In this document: positions 25,192 to 32,825 of the stretch, piece after piece
Layout: every line of letters starts with the position of its first letter
Position numbering within the stretch: position 1 is the first letter of the stretch
Assembly (NCBI RefSeq): GCF_018403265.1
Contig: NZ_BOSI01000001.1
Location: 1,798,001-1,862,000 of the forward strand
Direction of reading: 5' to 3'
From: Paenibacillus sp. J31TS4
GTDB lineage: Bacteria; Bacillota; Bacilli; Paenibacillales; NBRC-103111
DNA: 64,000 bases
Position numbers and translations under genes: made by a program
The notes under the pieces: model-generated
Told to the model about the DNA's origin: nothing
Databases searched by the model: none
The model's input: the letters and a program-made list of their open reading frames with translations, nothing else

Positions 25192-27768
25192 TTATTTGCC
25201 GTGCGACTGGTCCCTCGCCGCTTTGACCCGGTCCATCCAAGCGTCACGGATTGGAGAGTTCGGCAGTTTGGTCACGAGGAACTGCGCCCGCTGAATGTCC
25301 TCCTTGCTTAGCGTCGTCTCCGCCTGCTTCACCGCCTGCCCCGACTCCACAAGCTGCGCTTCGGGCGTATCAGCGGTCAGATCGCTGTAGCCCCATCCCC
25401 GGTACGTTTTGCCGGCCGCGTCCCTCATCTCGCCGCGGTCGTCCACCGTGAACAAGCGGGAAGTGATGGCGGCATCCGCCGTTCCGTCCTTTTTGGCGAA
25501 CTGAAGCGTCAGCAGCTCGGGCGCTCCGTCGAGCGGATTGCGCTTCGTTATCAGATCGGAGGACAGAGCGCTCGCCGGATCCGTTATGGAGAAGGTAACG
25601 TTTACTGTTCCGGGAGACGTTTCCCTTGCTTCGAACGTTCCTTTGCCCTGCAGAGCGGCCGGCACCGCGAACGACTCGAACGCCGCCTTGGACGCGTCAT
25701 AGTGGACGTCGAACCGGCCCGATACGAAGCCGTCGGCCAGCGGAAGCTTGAGAGCCACGGACGGCCGCGCTTTGTCCGCCACGTTAGGGACGAGCGTCAT
25801 CGTGTACCGCTCCTGGTAACGGCCCTTTACATACTCATACGTCCGGTCGTACACCGAGCGGCGGATCGCCGACAAGCTGTCGGGCGTCTTGGCAGGATCG
25901 AGCGGAGTGAACGCGTAGGCGCCGTCCACAAGCGGCATAGCGGCCATATAATACGTGTTGGAGGCTTCCGTCATGTAGCCCTCGCGCACTCCATAGTTCA
26001 AGTATTGTGCGAGCGTCCGGTAATCGTCGTACTCGATCTCGAGCGACCCGCCGACCGTCCTCGCCAGCTCGGCCACCGCGGGGAAGATCGCTTTCTTGGA
26101 ATTGCCGAACGCAAAGCCCGGCTGAATCGACGCCGTCGTGAAGCCGAGGTCGCGCCACTGATAGGCCGAGCCCGGTCCGATATACGGAATCCAGGTGAAG
26201 AAGTAGTTCTTGTCCTTGAGATACTTGGCGGTCGCCTGCACGAGCTCGGCCTCTCCGGTCGTCTCGTCGATCCGCTCGTGGTACCAGTAGAACGAGTCGA
26301 GGCGCAGCTGGTCGTAGCCCATCTCGCGGAAGCGTCTCTCCGCCTCGTCGATGTACCAGCAGACGGCGGCCTTCTTGTTCTCGAACGCCAGCCGGCTCAT
26401 CTCGAGCCGCCCTTCGTAGCTGGACGGGTTGCTCACCCGCGAGGCAAAATCCTCGGGCCGCAGCGGCAGACGAGAGCCGTCTCCGGTGATGTCGCCGAAG
26501 TTGGCGCTAGTCTCAATCATCGGGATCGACAAGTTGATGCGCACCTTTCGGTCGGTACCCAGCTTCCGGTTCAGCTCGCGGGCCGCTTCGTTCACCGCTC
26601 CGAGCTGGGTGTCCGGCTTCAGGATGAAGTCCAGGAAGGTAAGCATGTCCTCCTTGGTCACGTACCGCGCGTTGCCGCTTGCGTCAAGGCCGGACGGCGT
26701 CACCATCGCGGTGACCGGAATCGCCAGCAGATCGTCGAAGAACCAGTCCTTGTCGGTGCCGTATATATCCCGGTAGCCGAGCACGGCGGCCGCCTTGTCC
26801 TTCGTCCAGTTCGTCAGCTCCCGGCTCTGTTCGGCCATCGGGCCGCTGTACCACAAGAACTGGTCGCGGATGTTCGCCGTCTCGGCCGTACCCGGCTCAC
26901 CGTATTCCCCGGGCTCGAACGAATCCGGCTGGGATTCCGGAAGCACTGCTCCGTTCGCGATGCCCTCCTGGCCGAACACCTCAAACTCGTCGGTCCAGCC
27001 GAAGAAATTGACGACGAACACCGCCTTCACGTAGCGAGCCTGCACATGCAGCGGCGTACCGTCGGCCAGCTTGTCCAGCCGATAGGTTTTGCGGTGCATG
27101 TCGTTTGCTCCCGGCGTATAGGCAAAATACAGGGGAGCATCCGGAGCGGCCTTGCCGAGGTAGCGGTAATCCGTCCCGTCGTTCGAGACGTAATACCGGA
27201 CGCCCACCGGCGGCGCGATGCCGACGTCATTGCGTTGACCGAAGCCCATCGCCAGCTCATTTACCGTCTGGATCCGCTCCAGGTCGACCACGACCTCGCG
27301 CTTCAGCTTACGGTAGGAGACGAACCAGTCCGCCGAATTCTGCCAGTTCGACGTATCGCCGTACCGGCCGTCGGTCAGCATGCCGGCGTTCGCCAAAGGC
27401 GTCTCCTTGCCATACAGCCCGATCCCCTGGATAGTGTCGAACACCGCGTTTGGCTGGGAAACGGTTACACTTTTGTGCAGCGCCAAATTCTGCCGGCCCT
27501 CTACCGTAGACCCTGCCGATATGGCCTCCGCCGGCGCTCCATCCGTCTGGCCTGCGCCAGCAGCAGCTCTCCCGCTTGCAACGATTCTTGCGCCAGCCGT
27601 TCCTTCCGCCGGCAGAGCCGCGCCGCTCCACGTCGAAGCTCCTCCTGCCGCCGCTTCGCTCTCCTCTTGCGCAGCCCGCGCCGCCTGCCCGGCCAGCGGC
27701 GTCCCTGCCGCCAGGAGCGTCACCGCCAGAGCGGCGATACCCGTTCTTGCCGCGATCCTCTTCCTCAT
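25192..27768 (-). CDS. secreted DUF4855 protein with a discoidin-like domain
   Basis: The product has 858 residues from ATG 27768, which has AGGAGG 8 nt upstream. A signal peptide (MRKRIAARTGIAALAVTLLA to QAARA) is followed by an Ala/Gly-rich linker, a discoidin/F5-8C-like region (NLALHKSVTVSQPNAVFDTI, about 93-270), the DUF4855 domain (about 300-600; IDEAERRFREMGYDQLRLDS and FFTWIPYIGP), and a beta-sandwich C-terminal region with cohesin-like features (DVHYDASKAAFESFAVP). DUF4855 proteins occur beside polysaccharide-use loci and resemble TIM-barrel glycosidases; activity is unproven. A possible promoter TTGTTT-N18-TAAGAT lies about 85 nt upstream. Confidence 0.8.
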   Translation of the reverse strand: MRKRIAARTGIAALAVTLLAAGTPLAGQAARAAQEESEAAAGGASTWSGAALPAEGTAGARIVASGRAAAGAGQTDGAPAEAISAGSTVEGRQNLALHKSVTVSQPNAVFDTIQGIGLYGKETPLANAGMLTDGRYGDTSNWQNSADWFVSYRKLKREVVVDLERIQTVNELAMGFGQRNDVGIAPPVGVRYYVSNDGTDYRYLGKAAPDAPLYFAYTPGANDMHRKTYRLDKLADGTPLHVQARYVKAVFVVNFFGWTDEFEVFGQEGIANGAVLPESQPDSFEPGEYGEPGTAETANIRDQFLWYSGPMAEQSRELTNWTKDKAAAVLGYRDIYGTDKDWFFDDLLAIPVTAMVTPSGLDASGNARYVTKEDMLTFLDFILKPDTQLGAVNEAARELNRKLGTDRKVRINLSIPMIETSANFGDITGDGSRLPLRPEDFASRVSNPSSYEGRLEMSRLAFENKKAAVCWYIDEAERRFREMGYDQLRLDSFYWYHERIDETTGEAELVQATAKYLKDKNYFFTWIPYIGPGSAYQWRDLGFTTASIQPGFAFGNSKKAIFPAVAELARTVGGSLEIEYDDYRTLAQYLNYGVREGYMTEASNTYYMAAMPLVDGAYAFTPLDPAKTPDSLSAIRRSVYDRTYEYVKGRYQERYTMTLVPNVADKARPSVALKLPLADGFVSGRFDVHYDASKAAFESFAVPAALQGKGTFEARETSPGTVNVTFSITDPASALSSDLITKRNPLDGAPELLTLQFAKKDGTADAAITSRLFTVDDRGEMRDAAGKTYRGWGYSDLTADTPEAQLVESGQAVKQAETTLSKEDIQRAQFLVTKLPNSPIRDAWMDRVKAARDQSHGK

Positions 27769-27952
27769 TCGCACAGCCTCCTCCTGCTTTACTGGAACTT
27801 TCCTCCAACAATTCCATGATTCAGGAAAATTCATGTCCTATCTTAGAGCAGGGGATCGACCGGAAACAACGGCGAAATGGAAAAGGACCGAAAGTTAAGG
27901 CTTTTTTCCTAGCTTTAGAACATGCCGGCTAATGAAGCGCGAAACATAAAGA

Positions 27953-27978
27953 AGCCCGTCGAACAATGTCGACAGGCT
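27953..27978 (-). terminator. intrinsic terminator ending a long untranslated transcript
   Basis: On the minus strand AGCCTGTCGA and TCGACGGGCT form a 10-bp stem (one G-T pair) with a 6-nt loop, then TCTTTATGTTT. It lies 424 nt after the CDF gene stop and ahead of the DUF4855 gene. Confidence 0.7.
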
Positions 27979-28401
27979 AGTGCTTTCCGGTGACACGGCT
28001 GAACAAAGGATTTCGTCCTTGTGGCTTCGTTCTCCCATGTCGGATGCATCCCGGCTCGCTTCCTTTCTCCCCTGGTACAGGATGCGATAGACGGCCGGGT
28101 TCCCGCGCTGGCTCATCCCAAGCCCCTCGGATCGGCGGTTTCTCCGCTCGCACCGCTGGCTGACTCTCACAGCCGATCGGATGACGAACGGCACCATCGC
28201 ATCCGGCCTTCCGGGCATCTGTTACACTAAGGGACCGCAGCGCAGCCGATCGGCAGCCCCATCGTTGGTCCTGCGACCAAAGACTCATGGTCTCGTTCAT
28301 GACGGGCTGGAAGCCCAAGCGTCCGCTCCTGCTCTCTCCAGTCCGTGACCGCCCTCGCAGCAGCTTCATAGCGGCCCCTCAGCGTCCCGGCTCTGAAGCC
28401 C
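27979..28401 (-). other. 423-bp hairpin-rich region without a recognisable gene
   Basis: Between the CDF exporter stop and a clean terminator. The minus strand shows a chain of short perfect hairpins: GGGCT-TCC-AGCCC near 28307-28319, TTGGTC-GCAG-GACCAA near 28265-28280, and CCGATCGGCTG occurring twice (near 28235-28245 and 28165-28175). The frames open here have no ribosome site and no family resemblance. It is either a long 3' untranslated region or an independent structured RNA; it does not match riboswitches or RNase P, tmRNA or 6S RNA that I know. Confidence 0.35.
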
Positions 28402-29277
28402 CTACTCCTGCGGCCTCTGAGGTTCGATGTGGACGTGGACATGACGGATCTGGTGCTCTTCGAGCATCCGCTGCTCCACTTCGTCGCAGATCTCATGGCT
28501 CTCCAGCACGTTAAGCTGTCCCTCCACCTCGATCGTCACGTCGACGAGAATCTGGCTGCCGTGGCTCCGGGCCTTGATGTCTTTCACCGCTTCCACGCCC
28601 GGCGTAGCGGCGACCGTCCGCTTCAGCACAAGGAGTTCGTCCTCCTCGAAGCCGTCGGTCAGCGAGTGCGTCGCCTCGCGGAAAATGTCCCACGCCGTCT
28701 TGCATATGATGACGCCGACCAGCACCGCCGTGAGCGGATCGAGCCAGAACAGGCCGAACTGCGCGCCGACGATGCCGACGAACGCGCCGAAGCTGACGAG
28801 CGCATCGGACTTGTTGTCCTGCGCGGCTGCCTGCAGCGCGTGACTGTGCAGCCTTGCCGCCAGCCGCTTGTTGTAGGCATAGACGCCGAGCATGGCGAGT
28901 CCGCAGAACAAAGCGGTCCATGCTGTCACCATGGCAGGCGCCGTCTCTAGGGGCGAGAAGAGGCTTCGCACTGCCTGCGCGACTACCTGCACGCCCACCC
29001 CGGCCATGATCAGGGAGGCGACGAGCGACGCTATCGTCTCGGCCCGCGTATGGCCGTAGCGGTGATCGTGGTCCGGCGGCCGCCGCGAAACTCGCAATCC
29101 TATGAGAATCGCGATGGAGGCCGCGATATCCGTCGTATTGTTCAAGCCGTCGGCGACAAGTGCCTCCGAGGCGAAGTGCAGCCCGATCGCCAGCTTAATC
29201 GCCGACAGGCACAAATAGGCGATGATGCTGACCCATGCTCCCTTGTCCCCGGTCTCCCTCTCCGTAAGTGAAGCCAC
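28402..29277 (-). CDS. cation diffusion facilitator (CDF) metal exporter
   Basis: A 291-residue CDF protein: six membrane helices in the first 200 residues with the metal-site motifs ADGLNNTTD (helix 2) and AAAQDNKSDAL (helix 5), the HDHRYGHTRAETIASL loop, and a cytoplasmic ferredoxin-like domain with RHVHVHIEP at the C-terminus. CDF proteins exchange cytoplasmic Zn, Fe, Co or Mn for protons; the N...D and N...D residues resemble the Mn-type subgroup (MneP/MntE), but this is not decisive. Confidence 0.9.
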   Translation of the reverse strand: MASLTERETGDKGAWVSIIAYLCLSAIKLAIGLHFASEALVADGLNNTTDIAASIAILIGLRVSRRPPDHDHRYGHTRAETIASLVASLIMAGVGVQVVAQAVRSLFSPLETAPAMVTAWTALFCGLAMLGVYAYNKRLAARLHSHALQAAAQDNKSDALVSFGAFVGIVGAQFGLFWLDPLTAVLVGVIICKTAWDIFREATHSLTDGFEEDELLVLKRTVAATPGVEAVKDIKARSHGSQILVDVTIEVEGQLNVLESHEICDEVEQRMLEEHQIRHVHVHIEPQRPQE

Positions 29278-29424
29278 GCTCCTTACCCCTTTCCAATGCT
29301 CTAATATTGTAAGGGACGGGGATCGAGTGGGTCTAGAGAAACAGTGTTGTCAGGGGGACCAAAAGGTAGGCCGGGGGAACTCTCTTGCCTCGTCCCAAAA
29401 AAGGTTGCCTGCTTCAAATAAAAA

Positions 29425-29447
29425 GACCGTCTCCGAAAGAGACGGTC
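29425..29447 (-). terminator. terminator of the DUF2306 gene
   Basis: GACCGTCTC-CGAAA-GAGACGGTC, followed on the minus strand by TTTTTATTT, 18 nt after the stop. Confidence 0.9.
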
Positions 29448-29465
29448 CGCCGTTCCGGGCAACCG

Positions 29466-30185
29466 TTACGGATTGGCCGGTTTTTCCTTGGGTGCAGCCG
29501 GGCGCTTGGGCCCGAATTTCTTGGTGTAATGGATGTTGAAGCCGATCATGACCGGTACAAGGACGAACGTCGGCAGCAGCCAAAGCAGAATGTTCGACGA
29601 CGAGACGTTCAGCAGCCGCGGCGCCCCAAAGACGGTAAAGGCCGTCACGGTCGATATGCAGCAGGCGATCATCCCGCCGTAGTGCTCGAAATACCAGTGC
29701 ATCTTCCTCGCCGGCGGGCGCAGCCAATACTTGAGCTGGATGCCTCCGAGAAGCAGGCCGAGCAGCGGGAAGTAAGTGATGAGCGGAGAGCCGATCCGGA
29801 TGCCGTACAGCCCGATCCCCACGCCCGACAGCAGGAGCAGCAGCGAGACGAACAGATCCACCCCATTCCGGTGCGCCGTCTTCCGATTGCGGAACCGCAG
29901 GACGCGGATGCCGTACCAGGCGGAAGCCCCGCTCAGAATGGAGATGAAAATGAGGAACCAGGAGAACGATACGCGGTCGGCATCCACCGAGGCGTCGAAG
30001 AAGATCCGGTACACGCCCATGTAGAACGCGGATACCGCCACCACCGCCATCGCAACTACGTAAGCCCAACCTACCGTGTTGTGAACCCGTCCTCCTTTTT
30101 TCGTGACGATCGGGATCCAGAAAAGCAGCAGCGCTGCGAATCCCGCCACGATATGCAGCATGCGAAACAAGAGAAAAGCCGTCAT
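29466..30185 (-). CDS. DUF2306-like integral membrane protein
   Basis: The protein has 239 residues and about seven membrane helices. It contains RMLHIVAGFAAL and KKGGRVHNTVGWAYVVAM near the N-terminus, the region shared by DUF2306 proteins, and a short basic C-terminus (KKFGPKRPAAPKEKPANP). I chose ATG 30185 with GGTAGGA upstream over a TTG start 15 codons earlier. The function of the family is unknown. It is a single-gene unit. Confidence 0.7.
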   Translation of the reverse strand: MTAFLLFRMLHIVAGFAALLLFWIPIVTKKGGRVHNTVGWAYVVAMAVVAVSAFYMGVYRIFFDASVDADRVSFSWFLIFISILSGASAWYGIRVLRFRNRKTAHRNGVDLFVSLLLLLSGVGIGLYGIRIGSPLITYFPLLGLLLGGIQLKYWLRPPARKMHWYFEHYGGMIACCISTVTAFTVFGAPRLLNVSSSNILLWLLPTFVLVPVMIGFNIHYTKKFGPKRPAAPKEKPANP

Positions 30186-30288
30186 CGTTCGTTTTCCTAC
30201 CCTTTCCGTGTCAACATTTTCCACACGCAATCATACTGCATTTTGGGCGGATTGTATATGGGGAAGCCCGGTTAGGCACACAAAAAAG

Positions 30289-30318
30289 CGGATCCTCTCC
30301 CAAAGGAAGAAGATCCGC
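30289..30318 (-). terminator. terminator of the first CNNM/CorC-type gene
   Basis: GCGGATCC (30289-30296) and AGATCCGC (30311-30318), then TTTTTTGTGTG on the minus strand. A second strong hairpin (CCTCTCGGC/GCCGAGAGG, 30326-30360) lies just before it. Confidence 0.85.
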
Positions 30319-30389
30319 CTCCCCGCCTCTCGGCCGCAGGAATAAGCTGCAGCCGAGAGGAGTCCGGTTCCCGCCGGAACAAGCGCAGG

Positions 30390-31718
30390 TTATTGGGCCT
30401 GCTGCATGACGGGCTTGGCATGATTCAGTTTGCGGACGGTCACCCGCGAGATCCGCAGGTTGTCCGTCTCCTCTACCACGAATTCCAGCTCGCTCTCGTA
30501 AGAGATGCGCTGGTTTTTCTTGGGCGGAATCTCGATCTGCGAATAGATCCAGCCGCCGATCGTATCGTAATTTTCGTTGTCGATATCGACGCCGAAATAA
30601 TCGTTCACTTCGTCGATGAGCAGCAGACCGTCTACCGAATAGGTCGCGTCGTCCTTCTTCTCGATGGTCGGACGCGCTTCGTCGAATTCGTCGTGAATCT
30701 CGCCGACGATCTCCTCGATGATGTCCTCCATCGTCACGAGACCCGAGGTCCCTCCGTACTCGTCGATCAGGAGCGCCATCTGCGACCGCTTCTTCTGCAG
30801 CAGCTTGAGCAGGGTGCTGATCGACATCGACTCCGGGATCGACGTGATCGGCCGGATCATCGTCCGGATGTCGGGCGAGCCTTCGGCCTTGAGCAGATCT
30901 TTGATGTGCACGAAGCCGATGATGTTGTCCTTGTCGCCCTCGCAGACCGGGTAACGCGTATGCATCTCGGACAGGGCGATCTCCCGGTTCTCCTCGAACG
31001 AATCGTGCACGTTCAGGCAGACCATCTCGGTCCGGGGAATCATGACCTCCCGGGCCGTCGTCTCCGTAAATTCGAATATATTATCAACAAGCGTCAGTTC
31101 GGTATTGTCGATCAGACCGCTTTTGTTGCTTTCTTTCATGAGAATGCGGATTTCCTCTTCCGTATGCGCCGCGTTGTGCTGGTCCGTCGGCTCGATGCCG
31201 GACAGACGGAGCATCCAGTTCGACAGGCCGTTCAGCACCCAGATGAACGGGTACATGACCTTGAACAGGAACACCATAATGCCGGAGGAGAGCAGCGTCA
31301 CTTCTTCGGACTTCCGGATCGCGTACGTCTTCGGGAACTGTTCCCCGAGCGTAATGTGCAGCGTGGTGACAACGGCGAACGAGATGATGAAGGAAATCGT
31401 ATGAATGAAGACGTCGTTAAAGCCCAGTTGGGTGAGCAGCGGCTTCAGCATGCGGGCGACGGTCGGTTCCCCGATCCATCCGAGCACGAGCGAGGCCAGC
31501 GTCACGCCAAGCTGACAGGCGGACAAGTAGGCGTCCATGTTCGCGAGAATCTTCTTCGCGTACTTCGCGCTGGTTCTTCCTTCGAGAGCCAGAGCGTCAA
31601 TGCGGCTGCCCCTTACCTTGACGAGGGCGAATTCCGCCGCAACAAAAAATGCGTTCACCAGCACGAGTGCTAATATTAAAACTAAGTTTAACCATATCGG
31701 TATTGAGTCACTACTCAC
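30390..31718 (-). CDS. CNNM/CorC (hemolysin C-like) membrane protein, copy 1
   Basis: A 442-residue protein: a DUF21/CNNM membrane domain (about 1-195; LVNAFFVAAEFALVKVRGSR, then SACQLGVTLASLVLGWIGEP), two CBS domains (about 205-330, including MIPRTEMVCL and LLIDEYGGTSGLVTMEDI), and a CorC_HlyC domain at the C-terminus (about 345-435). These proteins are linked to Mg/Co export or homeostasis. The GTG at 31718 (before SSDSIPIWLN) is chosen because the paralogue at 32826 starts at the same point; GTG 31733 is an alternative. Expression is preceded by a 157-nt leader shared with the paralogue. Confidence 0.9.
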   Translation of the reverse strand: MSSDSIPIWLNLVLILALVLVNAFFVAAEFALVKVRGSRIDALALEGRTSAKYAKKILANMDAYLSACQLGVTLASLVLGWIGEPTVARMLKPLLTQLGFNDVFIHTISFIISFAVVTTLHITLGEQFPKTYAIRKSEEVTLLSSGIMVFLFKVMYPFIWVLNGLSNWMLRLSGIEPTDQHNAAHTEEEIRILMKESNKSGLIDNTELTLVDNIFEFTETTAREVMIPRTEMVCLNVHDSFEENREIALSEMHTRYPVCEGDKDNIIGFVHIKDLLKAEGSPDIRTMIRPITSIPESMSISTLLKLLQKKRSQMALLIDEYGGTSGLVTMEDIIEEIVGEIHDEFDEARPTIEKKDDATYSVDGLLLIDEVNDYFGVDIDNENYDTIGGWIYSQIEIPPKKNQRISYESELEFVVEETDNLRISRVTVRKLNHAKPVMQQAQ

Positions 31719-31875
31719 CGACTTCCTATCCACCCCTGTTGGGCGAATAGGTACACCTCCCTTATGAGATAATAGGAATTCATATTGGTATCGTTTTTAC
31801 TCCGAAGATGAAGACCTTCAACTTCCCAACGGAAACACCCCTTCCCTATTTACTTCATGTATTTAACTATCAGTC
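31719..31875 (-). promoter_or_regulatory. transcribed leader of CNNM/CorC copy 1, conserved in copy 2
   Basis: In minus-strand order it holds TGGGAAGTTGAA (31828-31817), TTCGGA, ATAAGGGAGGTG (31765-31754) and a hairpin CCTATTCGCCC / GGGGTGGATAGG (31751-31725). The same blocks in the same order precede the paralogue at 32826. The hairpin's 3' arm overlaps the ribosome site, while the better site AAGGGAGGTG stands free upstream of it, which suggests translational control. Confidence 0.6.
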
Positions 31876-31880
31876 TTTTC

Positions 31881-31910
31881 ATTATATGAGGTGTAGGCAG
31901 GCCGAGTCAA
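31881..31910 (-). promoter_or_regulatory. sigma-A promoter of CNNM/CorC copy 1
   Basis: TTGACT (31910-31905), an 18-nt spacer and TATAAT (31886-31881). Confidence 0.8.
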
Positions 31911-32004
31911 ACGACAAAGGGTACCATTCCGGGATGAATTGGAACATTTTCCTAGTCATTCTCGTCCATGGTCACGAATGCTACCGTTTAGAAAGGAGCG
32001 TCCC

Positions 32005-32202
32005 GTGACCATTACCGACCGATTCGTCTACCTGCTGTCTCTCCTCTGGCTCGCCTGGACGCTGGCTGCTCTGGGTGGCTCCGGCTCCGGCCAGCTCGAT
32101 TCGCAGGCGGCCTGGGCAGTGTTCCTGCTGCCAGCCGGCTTGCTGCTCTTTCCTCTCTATTTCGGATGGTCCGCTATTGTGCGGGCGTGGCGGCGCCGAT
32201 GA
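32005..32202 (+). CDS. small membrane protein of 65 residues
   Basis: GTG start at 32005 with AAAGGAGCG 5 nt upstream. Two hydrophobic helices (FVYLLSLLWLAWTLAAL and AAWAVFLLPAGLLLFPLYFG) are separated by a short SGSGQLDSQ loop, and the C-terminus is RAWRRR. I know no family. It sits between the two CNNM/CorC copies, on the plus strand, and ends at a bidirectional terminator. Confidence 0.65.
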   Translation: MTITDRFVYLLSLLWLAWTLAALGGSGSGQLDSQAAWAVFLLPAGLLLFPLYFGWSAIVRAWRRR

Positions 32203-32209
32203 ACATGGA

Positions 32210-32233
32210 AAAAACCGGGGACTCCCGGTTTTT
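32210..32233. terminator. bidirectional terminator
   Basis: AAAAACCGGG (32210-32219) and CCCGGTTTTT (32224-32233) with a GACT loop; serves the 65-residue gene and the convergent sspH. Confidence 0.85.
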
Positions 32234-32318
32234 CCTCCATTTGCATGACGGGGATGCACGCGAATCAGCTCTTCATTGACTGCCGGTCGGCGAAGCGCAC
32301 AACTTGCTTGGGCTTGTC

Positions 32319-32498
32319 CTACTCTTCGACCAGCATGTTCAGAGACACCTCAAGTTCGTTCTCCGGCTCGTAAATCGGGTAGATTCTGGCGGTCTCGTTC
32401 TCCTCGTCGACATGCTGGATATAGACCGGCACGCCCTGATAGGTGACGCCGGCCATGACCGGCGACTGTGCGATTTCCTTCGCCCGCTGATGGTTCAC
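32319..32498 (-). CDS. sspH: H-type small acid-soluble spore protein
   Basis: The product has 59 residues from GTG 32498 (AAAGGAGGAA upstream). The sequence VNHQRAKEIAQSPVMAGVTY, then QGVPVYIQHVDEENETARIY, matches SspH, a minor forespore protein. Such genes are usually transcribed by sigma-G in the forespore; I did not resolve a promoter. It supports a spore-forming host. Confidence 0.9.
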   Translation of the reverse strand: MNHQRAKEIAQSPVMAGVTYQGVPVYIQHVDEENETARIYPIYEPENELEVSLNMLVEE

Positions 32499-32642
32499 CG
32501 CTCTTCCTCCTTTCCCTATGGTCTTGTTGAACTCTGCGGTCCCGCTTTCTCCGTTAGCTTGTTCATTCGGATTTCTTTTATCCCGGCTGGCGGCCGGCGG
32601 CCGTTTTTTTCTCGAAATGTAAGGGAATGGCCGGTTTCCTGT

Positions 32643-32672
32643 TTGACGGGACAATTGGTAAATCCTTATAAT
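32643..32672 (+). promoter_or_regulatory. sigma-A promoter of CNNM/CorC copy 2
   Basis: TTGACG (32643-32648), an 18-nt spacer and a perfect TATAAT (32667-32672). Confidence 0.85.
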
Positions 32673-32678
32673 CTGGGG

Positions 32679-32825
32679 AAAGGCATTCTCTTGGCCGGGA
32701 AACGGAGGGAATCCACGATGGGAAGTTGAACGCGTTTCGGATGCGAAAGCCGGTAGTTCCGTAAGATTCATTGACCGATAAGGGAGGTGCGCCTATTCGC
32801 CCTTCGCGGGCGGAATAGGGAAGGA
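32679..32825 (+). promoter_or_regulatory. transcribed leader of CNNM/CorC copy 2
   Basis: It contains TGGGAAGTTGAA (32719-32730), TTCGGA, ATAAGGGAGGTG (32778-32789) and the hairpin CCTATTCGCCC-TTCG...GGGCGGAATAGG (32792-32819), matching the leader of copy 1 in order and spacing. Arms differ between the copies while pairing is kept. The start codon TTG is 6 nt beyond the hairpin. The remainder of the 327-bp gap after sspH shows nothing else. Confidence 0.6.

Noticed and set aside
25590-25612. Further LacI operator (AACGTTTAC) inside the DUF4855 gene
   Set aside because: It lies in the coding region, encodes conserved beta-strand residues and lacks the flanking match of the two promoter sites.
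25702-27819. Long plus-strand open frame of 705 codons
   Set aside because: Antisense shadow of the DUF4855 gene; residue composition (His/Arg/Val-rich) is typical of shadows.
27895-28369. Two overlapping minus-strand frames of 107 and 130 codons
   Set aside because: Neither has a ribosome site or protein-like pattern, and the DNA is dominated by inverted repeats.
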